Of a stretch of DNA of 38,089 bases, positions 1 through 6,919 are shown in pieces. A model generated the notes under the pieces. That model was given only the letters and a program-made list of their open reading frames with translations, did no database searches and had not been told where the DNA came from. How positions within the stretch are numbered: the stretch's first letter is position 1; every line of letters starts with the position of its first letter. Source of the DNA: Spirochaetia bacterium (GTDB taxonomy: Bacteria > Spirochaetota > Leptospiria > Turneriellales > JAOUFE01); assembly GCA_029857955.1 (NCBI GenBank), contig JAOUFY010000026.1, forward strand, positions 1-38,089, read 5' to 3'. The position numbers and the translations under genes are program-made.

Positions 1-444
1 AACCACGTATCCGAAGAAAATGAAAAGCGGGGTTGTGCTGGGCATCAAAAGCGGATCTTTTATATGGAAAGCTTTCTCTGCCCAGAAAGATTTCTCATCA
101 TTAGTTAAAAGTATAGCTGGAATGGATGCGATCAAAACTGCCAGAGGAGGAACCAGTTCCAGCAAATATCCAGAGCTTTTAACTGTTTTCATTTTGTAAT
201 GGAACCAGATCATTAACCAGCTAAAAGTGACAGTCACCATAAACGGGTAGATTCCGTATACATAGGGCTGTGCCAGAAGTCTGCCGGAATAAAATAGCGC
301 CATATGATAATGACAGGCCGCCATAAATAATGTGAATATTGAAAAAAGGAGTCTTTCCGGCTTAGGGGAAATAACAAAGGAATAAACTTGTATCGCAGTT
401 AAAATTAAATAAAGTAAGGCGAAATAATAATATATTTCAATCAT
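1..444 (-). CDS. Membrane protein of unknown function, N-terminal part (3' end outside window)
   Basis: The minus strand is open from an ATG at 444-442 to the window edge (148 codons), starting MIEIYYYFALLYLILTAIQ. Roughly five hydrophobic stretches can be seen: about residues 4-21, 29-46, 60-80, 98-116 and 136-148. Short charged loops separate them (SPKPER, KMKTVKSSG, TNDEKSFWAEK). This fits a multi-pass inner-membrane sensor or regulator N-terminus. Comparable 5-7 TM N-termini are found on AraC-type or histidine-kinase regulators in several bacteria, but the C-terminal output domain is not visible, so no function can be assigned. The gene diverges from the H-NOX operon, with 169 bp between the two starts. 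No clear Shine-Dalgarno precedes the ATG. Confidence 0.6.
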   Translation of the reverse strand, partial: MIEIYYYFALLYLILTAIQVYSFVISPKPERLLFSIFTLFMAACHYHMALFYSGRLLAQPYVYGIYPFMVTVTFSWLMIWFHYKMKTVKSSGYLLELVPPLAVLIASIPAILLTNDEKSFWAEKAFHIKDPLLMPSTTPLFIFFGYVV

Positions 445-613
445 ATTAACGATTTATCTTATATAGAGATCGACATAAATCATAATTATAGACAAATAGA
501 TAATCATTTTTTATGTGAATTTTAACTTTTTTTTTCTCGGCTGATCCGCAAGGAAGACAATCCGTAATTTATGTGCTATACACTATCCTGAAAATAGGAT
601 TAGGAAGGTTTTA
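445..613. promoter_or_regulatory. Divergent intergenic region upstream of the H-NOX operon
   Basis: This 169-bp AT-rich spacer lies between a leftward membrane-protein gene and the rightward H-NOX gene, so it should carry promoters for both. It contains a poly-T run (527-535), a 17-base motif TGATCCGCAAGGAAGAC (542-558) that recurs after the operon, and an AGGAAGG ribosome-binding site (602-608) five bases before the H-NOX ATG. I could not pick out a convincing sigma-70 box pair. Confidence 0.4.
542..558 (+). repeat. 17-base direct repeat, copy A, upstream of the NO operon
   Basis: TGATCCGCAAGGAAGAC recurs at 3924-3940 as TGATCCGCAGGGAAGAC, with one mismatch. In both places a run of T with a TCTC or CTTCTC tail precedes it. 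The two copies bracket the H-NOX/cyclase/GGDEF operon exactly. Confidence 0.6.
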
Positions 614-1165
614 ATGAAAGGTATAATTTTTACGTATTTGGAAGAATTTGTCATTAAAAATGCCGGTATAGAAGCGTGGGACACACTTCTTGAGACAACG
701 CATTTAAAAACGGAAGATGGTGTATTTGTCAGCCCCGGAAACTATCCGGATGAGGATCTGTTTGCTCTTGTTGCTGCAGGCAGTAAAAATCTTAATTTAC
801 CTATGAACGATGTCATCTATGCATTTGGTGAATTTGTCGCTTCCAAATACCACCAGGACTATACCGATTTTTTTAAGCCTGGTATGTCAGCAAAAACACT
901 TTTAAATTCAGTAGACAAGATCATTCACGTTGAGGTAAAAAAATTGTATCCGGATGTTCATCTGCCGCAATTTCAGTATGAAGATCCGGCTCCTGATAAA
1001 CTGGTGATGAAATATTTTTCCACCAGAAAACTGTGCGTGCTTGCCAAAGGTCTTATCAATGGAGTTGGTAACTTGTACAATGAAAAAATAGAAATCAGTG
1101 AGCCGTTATGCATGCATAATGGAGCCGATCACTGTCGTCTTGAGCTTACATTTGTTAAAAAGTAG
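614..1165 (+). CDS. H-NOX heme nitric-oxide-binding sensor protein
   Basis: A stand-alone 183-residue H-NOX domain, the usual length for the family. It binds ferrous heme b and senses NO in the cytoplasm, normally passing the signal to a partner encoded beside it. The proximal heme ligand is His105 (KIIHVEVKKLYP). The propionate-binding Y-x-S-x-R motif is Tyr134-Phe-Ser136-Thr-Arg138. The position five residues after that Arg, which is the distal Tyr in O2-binding members, is Leu143, so an NO-selective, O2-excluding pocket is predicted. Cys141, Cys166 and Cys174 line up with three of the four zinc/redox ligands described in Shewanella and Vibrio H-NOX, and the His ligand position appears replaced. 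A good AGGAAGG site precedes the ATG. Downstream come an adenylate cyclase (66 bp away) and a diguanylate cyclase, the likely partners. Confidence 0.93.
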   Translation: MKGIIFTYLEEFVIKNAGIEAWDTLLETTHLKTEDGVFVSPGNYPDEDLFALVAAGSKNLNLPMNDVIYAFGEFVASKYHQDYTDFFKPGMSAKTLLNSVDKIIHVEVKKLYPDVHLPQFQYEDPAPDKLVMKYFSTRKLCVLAKGLINGVGNLYNEKIEISEPLCMHNGADHCRLELTFVKK

Positions 1166-1231
1166 ATAATGCATTTTCAAAAAAAATGCCAATGATCTGC
1201 CCAAATAATAAAAGTGTTTTCTGATTAACGT

Positions 1232-2755
1232 ATGAGTGACATATATACAGAAAAAAAACGGCAAACTGTTTTTTTGTCTTTGGTATTATCGGGATTTGCT
1301 GTAATCTACTTCTTTTCGGGAATATTTAATCTTGCCGTAGCCCCGCGCCCTGTTCTGGGGATTATCGAAATCGTGATGGGAGTTTTATACCTCATTTCAT
1401 ACAAATGGACGAAGCGTTCAGGGTCTATATCATTTGCATCATGGTTTCTGGTTTTAAGTATGTCCCTGTTTTTTGTACTTTTCTTTTATCAGTATAAAGG
1501 AAACTACTACTCCATTTCACTGGCTTTTATTGTACCTGCTATGATATTTGTACTTTTCCCTAAAAAAGCAGGGCTTTTGCTGTATTCCCTATATTCAGTA
1601 GCTGTTTTTTTTGTTTTGAGTTTGCATGCCTACAATGAAGGATATTTGCAGCTATCATCGTATGTATTAAATCTTGTTATTGCCTTTGTCGCTACCGGAG
1701 GTGTTTTCTATTATTCTGAAACTATAAAATCAGACGCTCTTGGATCACTGATAAAAATTTCTGACGCTTTATCTTCCCAGAAGGAAAAACTGGAAAAAAA
1801 CTACAACCGCAGCAAAGCCAAGGAGGCGATTTTAACCAATCTGATTGAAGAAAAAAGCCGCGCAATTTTTCAGGAGAAAAATCTGCTGGAGAGAAATTAC
1901 AAACGGACCAAGGCGAAAGAAGATTCGCTCACCAGACTTATAGAAGACAAATCCCGAGAAATATTCCACGAAAAAGAAAAAAGCGAAAGCCTTTTGCTGA
2001 ATATTCTTCCGCATTCTATAGTGGAAGAGCTGAAAAAAAGTGAAGAGGTCAAGCCGCTCAATTACTCTTCTGCCACCATTTTATTCTCAGATTTTGTCGG
2101 GTTCACCAAAATTGCGGAAACCACCCCACCAGAAAAACTGGTAAAAAATCTCGATTATTGTTTTTCAAGATTTGAGTTAATTTCAGAAAAGTTGAATATT
2201 GAAAAAATAAAAACCATCGGAGACGCATATATGTGCGCCGGAGGTCTGCCAGTAGCCAATCGGACGCACTCTGTGGATGCGTGTCTCACTGCGCTAAAAA
2301 TGATGGATTTTGTTCGAAGATGGAATCTGGCAAGAGAAAATAAAGGTTTGAAGCGATGGGATATTCGAATTGGAATCAACACAGGCCCATGTATTGCGGG
2401 AATTATTGGTAAAAAGAAGTTTGCCTATGATGTATGGGGAGACGCGGTAAACATTGCATCAAGAATGGAATCCAGCGGACTTGCCGGAGAGATTAATTTA
2501 TCGGAATCTACAAAAAACATTGTCGATCAATTTTTTGTAACCGAACCGCGAGGATTTGTTATGTGTAAAAACAAGGGTGAAATGGCAATGTTTTTACTAA
2601 AATCCATCAGGCCGGAGCTTTCCGAAAATGGCAAAGGAACGAGGCCTAATCAAACCTTTGTAAAGATGTATATGAAGATGAAAAATTCCGCAGAAAATAA
2701 CACTCTGCTTGAATCCGGTTTCAATGAAACCTCCGAAAACCTAATCATGAAATGA
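1232..2755 (+). CDS. Membrane-anchored class III adenylate cyclase
   Basis: 507 residues. About six transmembrane helices (residues ~12-165) come first, then a charged coiled coil containing two near-identical ~34-residue repeats (NYNRSKAKEA... and NYKRTKAKED...). A linker LLLNILPHSIVEELK follows, then a class III catalytic domain (~280-455). The metal-binding aspartates lie in FSDFVGFT and KTIGDAYM. The purine-specifying pair is Lys (EKIKTIGD) and Asp (FAYDVWGD), the combination of adenylate rather than guanylate cyclases. The Asn/Arg transition-state pair lies in NIASRMES. It should make cAMP as a homodimer at the inner membrane. It lacks an H-NOX-associated domain, so any regulation by the upstream H-NOX protein must use the membrane part or the coiled coil. 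The last 4 bases overlap the next gene (ATGA), so the two are translationally coupled. Confidence 0.93.
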   Translation: MSDIYTEKKRQTVFLSLVLSGFAVIYFFSGIFNLAVAPRPVLGIIEIVMGVLYLISYKWTKRSGSISFASWFLVLSMSLFFVLFFYQYKGNYYSISLAFIVPAMIFVLFPKKAGLLLYSLYSVAVFFVLSLHAYNEGYLQLSSYVLNLVIAFVATGGVFYYSETIKSDALGSLIKISDALSSQKEKLEKNYNRSKAKEAILTNLIEEKSRAIFQEKNLLERNYKRTKAKEDSLTRLIEDKSREIFHEKEKSESLLLNILPHSIVEELKKSEEVKPLNYSSATILFSDFVGFTKIAETTPPEKLVKNLDYCFSRFELISEKLNIEKIKTIGDAYMCAGGLPVANRTHSVDACLTALKMMDFVRRWNLARENKGLKRWDIRIGINTGPCIAGIIGKKKFAYDVWGDAVNIASRMESSGLAGEINLSESTKNIVDQFFVTEPRGFVMCKNKGEMAMFLLKSIRPELSENGKGTRPNQTFVKMYMKMKNSAENNTLLESGFNETSENLIMK

Positions 2756-3900
2756 GTCCGACCAAAATCATTCGGGGCAAAATTTATGAAAAAGCAATCA
2801 AACCCGGGCGATTTGGCTTTATATTTGAATCTGAAGCGCTTAGAAACCAAAAACTGGAAGATTACCGTTCTTTTTGTTCGGCCATGTTTTTCCTTTCCGG
2901 ATTTTTTGGCGCTGCTCTTTGGGTGTGGGATTACGTCACAGATCCGCTGGGTTCGATGAACACAATCGGGCTCAGGGCAGGATATCTGTTTTTGATTTTA
3001 ATGGTAGTCGCGTTCAAGTATGTGAGTCGGTGGAGGTTGCTGGCTTTTTTATCCCTCTTGGCAATTTTGCTGGCTGAAGTTTTGTTCATTGTGATTCTTA
3101 ATCGGCTTAATACCGGCATGATTTATGGCATCGGCGGCTTCATGATATTTGCCTTCGTCCCCATGTTGCTGTTGCAGGCTTTCCCCTTGTTTTTTAACAT
3201 GATCCAGGCTATCCTGGTTGCTGGTGCTCCGCATATGCTAGCCATGCTGGGTTACGCCCCTGGCTTTCAACATGACCACTATGCCGTGTTGATCTGGCCG
3301 ACGGTGTCTTTGATGATGTTGATTTATTTTGCTGATGCTTATAATTACAGACTGAGATATGAAATTGAGTTGGCGCTAAAGCATGCATCCCTTACCGATT
3401 CCATGACCGGTTTAAATAACAGACGCTATTTTGAACCGTTGCTGAAACAGGAAATTGCCCGGTTTTCACGTTTGAAACATCCCGTATCGCTGATGATGCT
3501 GGATATCGACCATTTCAAAAAAATCAACGATAGCTATGGACATATGACGGGCGATTTGGTTATTTGCCAGCTTGCCGATATTTGCCGAAAAGCAATCCGC
3601 GAAATTGACGTGGTCGCGAGATTGGGCGGAGAGGAATTTGCGATCATGCTTCCGGAGACTTCGGCTGTGGATGCTGCCAGGGTGGCGGAGCGCATACGTA
3701 CCACTGTGGAAAAAACCACGGTCAAAAGTTTGGCTGGCGCGGAATTCTCCTTTACCGTGAGCATTGGTGTAGCCGAATCATTTCCAGGTGATCTGTCCAG
3801 CGACAAGCTTGTAACCGTTGCGGATGAAGCGTTGTATCAAGCGAAAGAGTCAGGACGCAACCGGGTAGAGATTAAAACTTTAGAGTACAAACTGGAATAG
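2752..3900 (+). CDS. Membrane-anchored GGDEF diguanylate cyclase
   Basis: 382 residues. An N-terminal block of about six transmembrane helices (~40-200) is followed by a complete GGDEF domain (~218-380). It has the N-terminal SLTDSMTGLNNRRYF signature, the metal-binding DIDHFKKIND segment and the active-site GGEEF. The product-inhibition I-site RxxD (REID) lies five residues before GGEEF, so it is predicted to be an active, feedback-inhibited synthase of c-di-GMP. Its start codon overlaps the stop of the adenylate cyclase gene, making it the third gene of the NO-sensing operon. Its base composition is visibly more GC-rich than the two genes before it, which may mean a separate origin. H-NOX proteins are known partners of diguanylate cyclases in other bacteria; the same link is inferred here. 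Confidence 0.93.
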   Translation: MSPTKIIRGKIYEKAIKPGRFGFIFESEALRNQKLEDYRSFCSAMFFLSGFFGAALWVWDYVTDPLGSMNTIGLRAGYLFLILMVVAFKYVSRWRLLAFLSLLAILLAEVLFIVILNRLNTGMIYGIGGFMIFAFVPMLLLQAFPLFFNMIQAILVAGAPHMLAMLGYAPGFQHDHYAVLIWPTVSLMMLIYFADAYNYRLRYEIELALKHASLTDSMTGLNNRRYFEPLLKQEIARFSRLKHPVSLMMLDIDHFKKINDSYGHMTGDLVICQLADICRKAIREIDVVARLGGEEFAIMLPETSAVDAARVAERIRTTVEKTTVKSLAGAEFSFTVSIGVAESFPGDLSSDKLVTVADEALYQAKESGRNRVEIKTLEYKLE

Positions 3901-3923
3901 ACTACGCTTTTTTTCTTCTCCAT

Positions 3924-3940
3924 TGATCCGCAGGGAAGAC
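3924..3940 (+). repeat. 17-base direct repeat, copy B, downstream of the NO operon
   Basis: TGATCCGCAGGGAAGAC matches 16 of 17 bases of the copy at 542-558 and has a similar T-rich leader (3908-3920). It begins 24 bases after the GGDEF stop codon. Confidence 0.6.
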
Positions 3941-4053
3941 TGACAGGACGTTTTATGATAGGATGAGCATGATATTTACCACAAAAAAAGTTGGATGAAA
4001 GGAAAACTTGTTATAATAAAGACATTTGTTGTACTGAATCTGAAAAACACGTC

Positions 4054-4223
4054 GGGGTAGGGGGCTGTCTAAAAGGTCTCGCCTCAAAGGCGCAAAGGGC
4101 GCAAAGTAAAGAAATAAAGGTATTTTTCTTATCATTTCCTTTAATTCCTTTGCATTCTTTGCGTCTTCGCGTTTAAATTTTGACTTATTAGACAACCCCA
4201 TAGGGGCATACCTGCCCCTTTTT
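4054..4223 (+). repeat. Palindromic gene-end module, copy 1
   Basis: The left arm reads GGGGTAGGGGGCTGTCTAAAA (first 20 bases from 4054). The right arm TTAGACAACCCC (4188-4199) is its complement with small differences, and the hairpin GGGGCATACCTGCCCC (4203-4218) with a T run follows at once. The inner arms form a second imperfect inverted repeat made of the GGCGCAAAG / CTTTGCGTC motif, a sequence seen between genes in many unrelated bacteria. The module fills the space between the convergent GGDEF and POTRA-barrel genes and ends at the stop codon of the latter, so it probably works as a terminator. Confidence 0.75.
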
Positions 4224-5475
4224 ACTCAAAGAAATTACCTTTGCGATATTCATAGCCCATCTTTACATAGAACTGTCCGCCTGTGTTTTGCCACAGTTCA
4301 TGCCCGTAACCGACCTGCAGCGCCAGGTTTAACGGAGCGCTGAACTCGACGCTGATGGCGCCGCCTGTCGAAAGATTCCAGGTATCGCGATGAATCGCGA
4401 CAATTTGATCGCCCGCCATGGCCAGATCGACATAGGCCAGTAAATTAAAATGAATGTTGGTGATGGACGACGGAACGGTCACAATATCGCGTATCCAGTT
4501 TTCGGCATTTAGTACAACGCTGTTTCGCCCAAAGTAATGGTTTGTAATCTGGCCGTGTATCTGATATTCATTGTCAATGCGGTATAAAAGATAATCGGGG
4601 ATATTGCCGTTTACGGTCGACCGATAGCGACCGCGCAAAATGATTTCTTCCCATTTGGCCGGCTTTACATAAACATTGACGCCCGCCGAAGTCATTGTGT
4701 ACGGAAATTTTACAATGCCCTGATAAACTGCCGCATTTAAATCAAAGCCGGCGTAAATAACGTCCTTGTAGTGCGAAAAATCAAGCAGGGTTTCAAGACC
4801 GGTTGACAAGTCGCTCGTATTTACCGTTTTTGTATCGCTCTTGATATTGTATCGAAACATGGCCGGAACCTTTATTTTCCAGTTACGTAAAACGCTCATC
4901 GACAACGCCGCGCGCCCCGAAGCCGCTTCGTAATCGTATTCCTTTAGCGTATAAAAAGGGATTTTATACGAGTGGTGGGTAACGGTTGTTGCCAGATCCA
5001 AAGGTGATCCAAGCCAGTACGGAAATCGAAAATAGAGCGACTGAGATTTTAGGCCTACCATAAATCCAAAGTCGGGAGATTTTTCTGAAATGGAGCTGAA
5101 CCGGGTAAAAGCACCCTCTTCCAGACCAATAATATCCAGCATCATAACATTTTCGCCCATGGAAATAATGATGTTGCAGGTTGCATCGTCGCGGGTTTCA
5201 TAATTCATTTCAATAAACATAAAAAGGCCGCTTCCTTCCATTTTAGCCTTTGATACCTTGATGGAAAACTCCAGTTCGCGCAGAGACAACTTCATGCCTT
5301 CCTTAATAGAAAGCATTTCCCGAATTTTTTTCTCAGGAACTCGCACATTACCGATAAACGTTATTTTTGCGATGGAATATTTTTTTTCAGGTTCGCTTGC
5401 ATCAACTGCGGCGACCGCGCCCATGAGCATTAGAGCCAATATTGCGATACAATTTTTAACATTTTTTATTTTCAT
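4222..5475 (-). CDS. Single-POTRA outer-membrane beta-barrel protein (BamA/TamA-like)
   Basis: About 417 residues from the ATG at 5475. I chose this start because the upstream in-frame ATG (5487) lies inside the GGAGG ribosome-binding site that serves it. The order is: a signal peptide (MKIKNVKNCIAILALMLMGA, cleavage near VDA-SEP); one POTRA-like domain (ITFIGNVRVPEKKIREML, then SGLFMFIEMNYE); then a region of alternating aromatic and polar residues typical of a ~16-strand barrel; and a C-terminal aromatic (NFFE). This is the Omp85/TamA layout, but with one POTRA instead of three to five, and shorter than BamA. It is the last gene of a minus-strand operon with a periplasmic TPR protein and an ABC transporter. 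A role in moving a lipid or protein to the outer membrane is inferred. Confidence 0.72.
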   Translation of the reverse strand: MKIKNVKNCIAILALMLMGAVAAVDASEPEKKYSIAKITFIGNVRVPEKKIREMLSIKEGMKLSLRELEFSIKVSKAKMEGSGLFMFIEMNYETRDDATCNIIISMGENVMMLDIIGLEEGAFTRFSSISEKSPDFGFMVGLKSQSLYFRFPYWLGSPLDLATTVTHHSYKIPFYTLKEYDYEAASGRAALSMSVLRNWKIKVPAMFRYNIKSDTKTVNTSDLSTGLETLLDFSHYKDVIYAGFDLNAAVYQGIVKFPYTMTSAGVNVYVKPAKWEEIILRGRYRSTVNGNIPDYLLYRIDNEYQIHGQITNHYFGRNSVVLNAENWIRDIVTVPSSITNIHFNLLAYVDLAMAGDQIVAIHRDTWNLSTGGAISVEFSAPLNLALQVGYGHELWQNTGGQFYVKMGYEYRKGNFFE

Positions 5476-5514
5476 TTTATCCTCCATTTTGTTCTTTGTT
5501 ATCTAAAGTTTGGT

Positions 5515-5536
5515 CCGCCGCACACGGTTGCGGCGG
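5515..5536 (-). other. GC-rich hairpin between the permease and barrel genes
   Basis: CCGCCGC (5515-5521) pairs perfectly with GCGGCGG (5530-5536) around an 8-base loop. It lies in the leader of the barrel gene and downstream of the permease gene on the same strand. No U-run follows on the coding (minus) strand, so it is more likely an mRNA-stabilising or attenuating structure than a full intrinsic terminator. Confidence 0.5.
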
Positions 5537-5591
5537 AGGGGGTTGAAAAAATATTTTCCATAAGTTTAATCTCATTACTGTTTATCCCGCC

Positions 5592-6845
5592 TTAGACATA
5601 CCGCAGGGCATCTATTATCCTGATCTTAGCGCCCTTTCGTGCCGGCAAAATTGACGCTAAAAATGCTGTGACAAGATTTACCAACAGGGCATTTATAAGC
5701 ACAACGCTGCTCTGGGTAAACATGATCGGCGTGGGTTTGGTTTGTCCCGGGCCGGGCGGCAAACTCAGGTGCATGGCGTTGATCCAAGGCATTAAAATCA
5801 GGGAAATGAAGATTCCAGCTAACGCCCCAAAGAGACCGATAATAAACCCCTCAGCCAGAAACTCCCTGATAATTTCGCCGCGGCTTGAACCCATGGCGCG
5901 CATTGCCCCGATCTCGCGAAATCGCTCGTGAATGGACATATGCATTGTATTGTGAATGTTAAAGATAATCACCAGAAAAACAATTATGCTCACCACAATA
6001 ATCATACCGCGAAACATGCCGATGACCTGCTTTATAAAAACGGCCAGTGTTTTCCAGTCACGAATTTCAAGATTTAGATTGTTTTCGTTAATAAATTTTT
6101 GCATGGTCTGGATGGTTTGCGCCAACTTCTCCGGCTTATTCAGAAAAATCAAAATTCGGTGCGATGTCTTTTCGAGCATGAGATCCCACGCTGAACTTAT
6201 GGGCATATAAATGATTACCTTCTCCTGCTCGGGCATCAGAGCTTCGTAAATACCGCGTACGTTTACCGCAATGGCTTCCTGCGATCCGTTCGCTCCGCTG
6301 ACAAAAGCAATCAGATGATCTCCAATGTCGATGCCGAGTTTTTTGGCCATGGCCTTGCCAATCATAATTCCGCCGGATTCCTTATCTGAAAGAAGATTTC
6401 CCTTTACAAGCGTGGGCGCCATCAATCCTTCGGCAGAGGGTATGCCCGCAATGCCCATAAATACCGTTGATTTTTTTTGCGTGCCAATAATACCATTTAA
6501 ATGAATTCGCGTATTTACAAAATCTACGGAATCAAGTTCCATGGCTTTTGCAGTAATTTTTTGAACCACCTCCCTGCTCATTACAAATTCTGCCGAATTT
6601 TCTTCCGCGGAAAAATATCCTTTGGCGGCTATTTGAAAATGTCCGTATTGCTTTTGTATGGCATCGGCTTGTAATCCCATCTCCATCGTATTTACATAAC
6701 TTTGCAGAAGAACCAGCGTGATGGTTCCGACGGCAATACTTGACATGGTAATGGCAGCCCTTCGGCGATTGCGCCATACATTTTTCACGGCAAATTTTAA
6801 AAACTGCCATAAATCGTATGCCTGTGTGATTAATTTAGTTTTCAT
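5592..6845 (-). CDS. FtsX/MacB-type ABC transporter permease
   Basis: About 417 residues. The start at 6845 is chosen because AAGGAG sits just upstream (AAGGAGAATAAAATG); a longer frame to 6908 adds 21 residues without family support. The topology is that of the LolC/E-MacB-FtsX family: TM1 near the N-terminus (AAITMSSIAVGTITLVLL), a large periplasmic MacB-core-like domain of roughly 230 residues, then three TM helices with the conserved cytoplasmic loop RFREIGAMRAMGSSRGEI, and a C-terminal LPARKGAKI segment. Such permeases do not move substrate through the membrane. They use ATP-driven mechanical motion to extract lipoproteins or lipids or to work a periplasmic partner. The ATPase gene precedes it by 74 bp and the barrel gene follows it. 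Confidence 0.87.
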   Translation of the reverse strand: MKTKLITQAYDLWQFLKFAVKNVWRNRRRAAITMSSIAVGTITLVLLQSYVNTMEMGLQADAIQKQYGHFQIAAKGYFSAEENSAEFVMSREVVQKITAKAMELDSVDFVNTRIHLNGIIGTQKKSTVFMGIAGIPSAEGLMAPTLVKGNLLSDKESGGIMIGKAMAKKLGIDIGDHLIAFVSGANGSQEAIAVNVRGIYEALMPEQEKVIIYMPISSAWDLMLEKTSHRILIFLNKPEKLAQTIQTMQKFINENNLNLEIRDWKTLAVFIKQVIGMFRGMIIVVSIIVFLVIIFNIHNTMHMSIHERFREIGAMRAMGSSRGEIIREFLAEGFIIGLFGALAGIFISLILMPWINAMHLSLPPGPGQTKPTPIMFTQSSVVLINALLVNLVTAFLASILPARKGAKIRIIDALRYV

Positions 6846-6919
6846 TTTATTCTCCTTTTTAACCTGAATTCCTGATATTGAAATTGAACGGCGGCCTGGA
6901 TTTTCCAAAAAGTTTTTCT

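Noticed and set aside
1172-1190. GCATTTTCAAAAAAAATGC as an intrinsic terminator between the H-NOX and cyclase genes
   Set aside because: The stem is short and AT-rich with no following T run, and the gene order and spacing favour read-through in one operon.
3953-4201. 82-codon minus-strand frame with peptides such as REDAKNAKELK and FAPLRRDL
   Set aside because: It is the translation of the dispersed GCAAAGGCGCAAAG repeat within module copy 1. Such peptides are a known false gene class, and there is no ribosome-binding site.
4054-4223. Integron attC site (stop-proximal imperfect palindrome)
   Set aside because: The arms lack the attC core sequences (RYYYAAC / GTTRRRY). The neighbouring genes are large, on both strands and include housekeeping genes, and no integrase is present.
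6846-6908. 21-residue longer start of the ABC permease
   Set aside because: The residues (MENPGRRSISISG...) have no membrane or family signal, while a strong AAGGAG site precedes the ATG at 6845.
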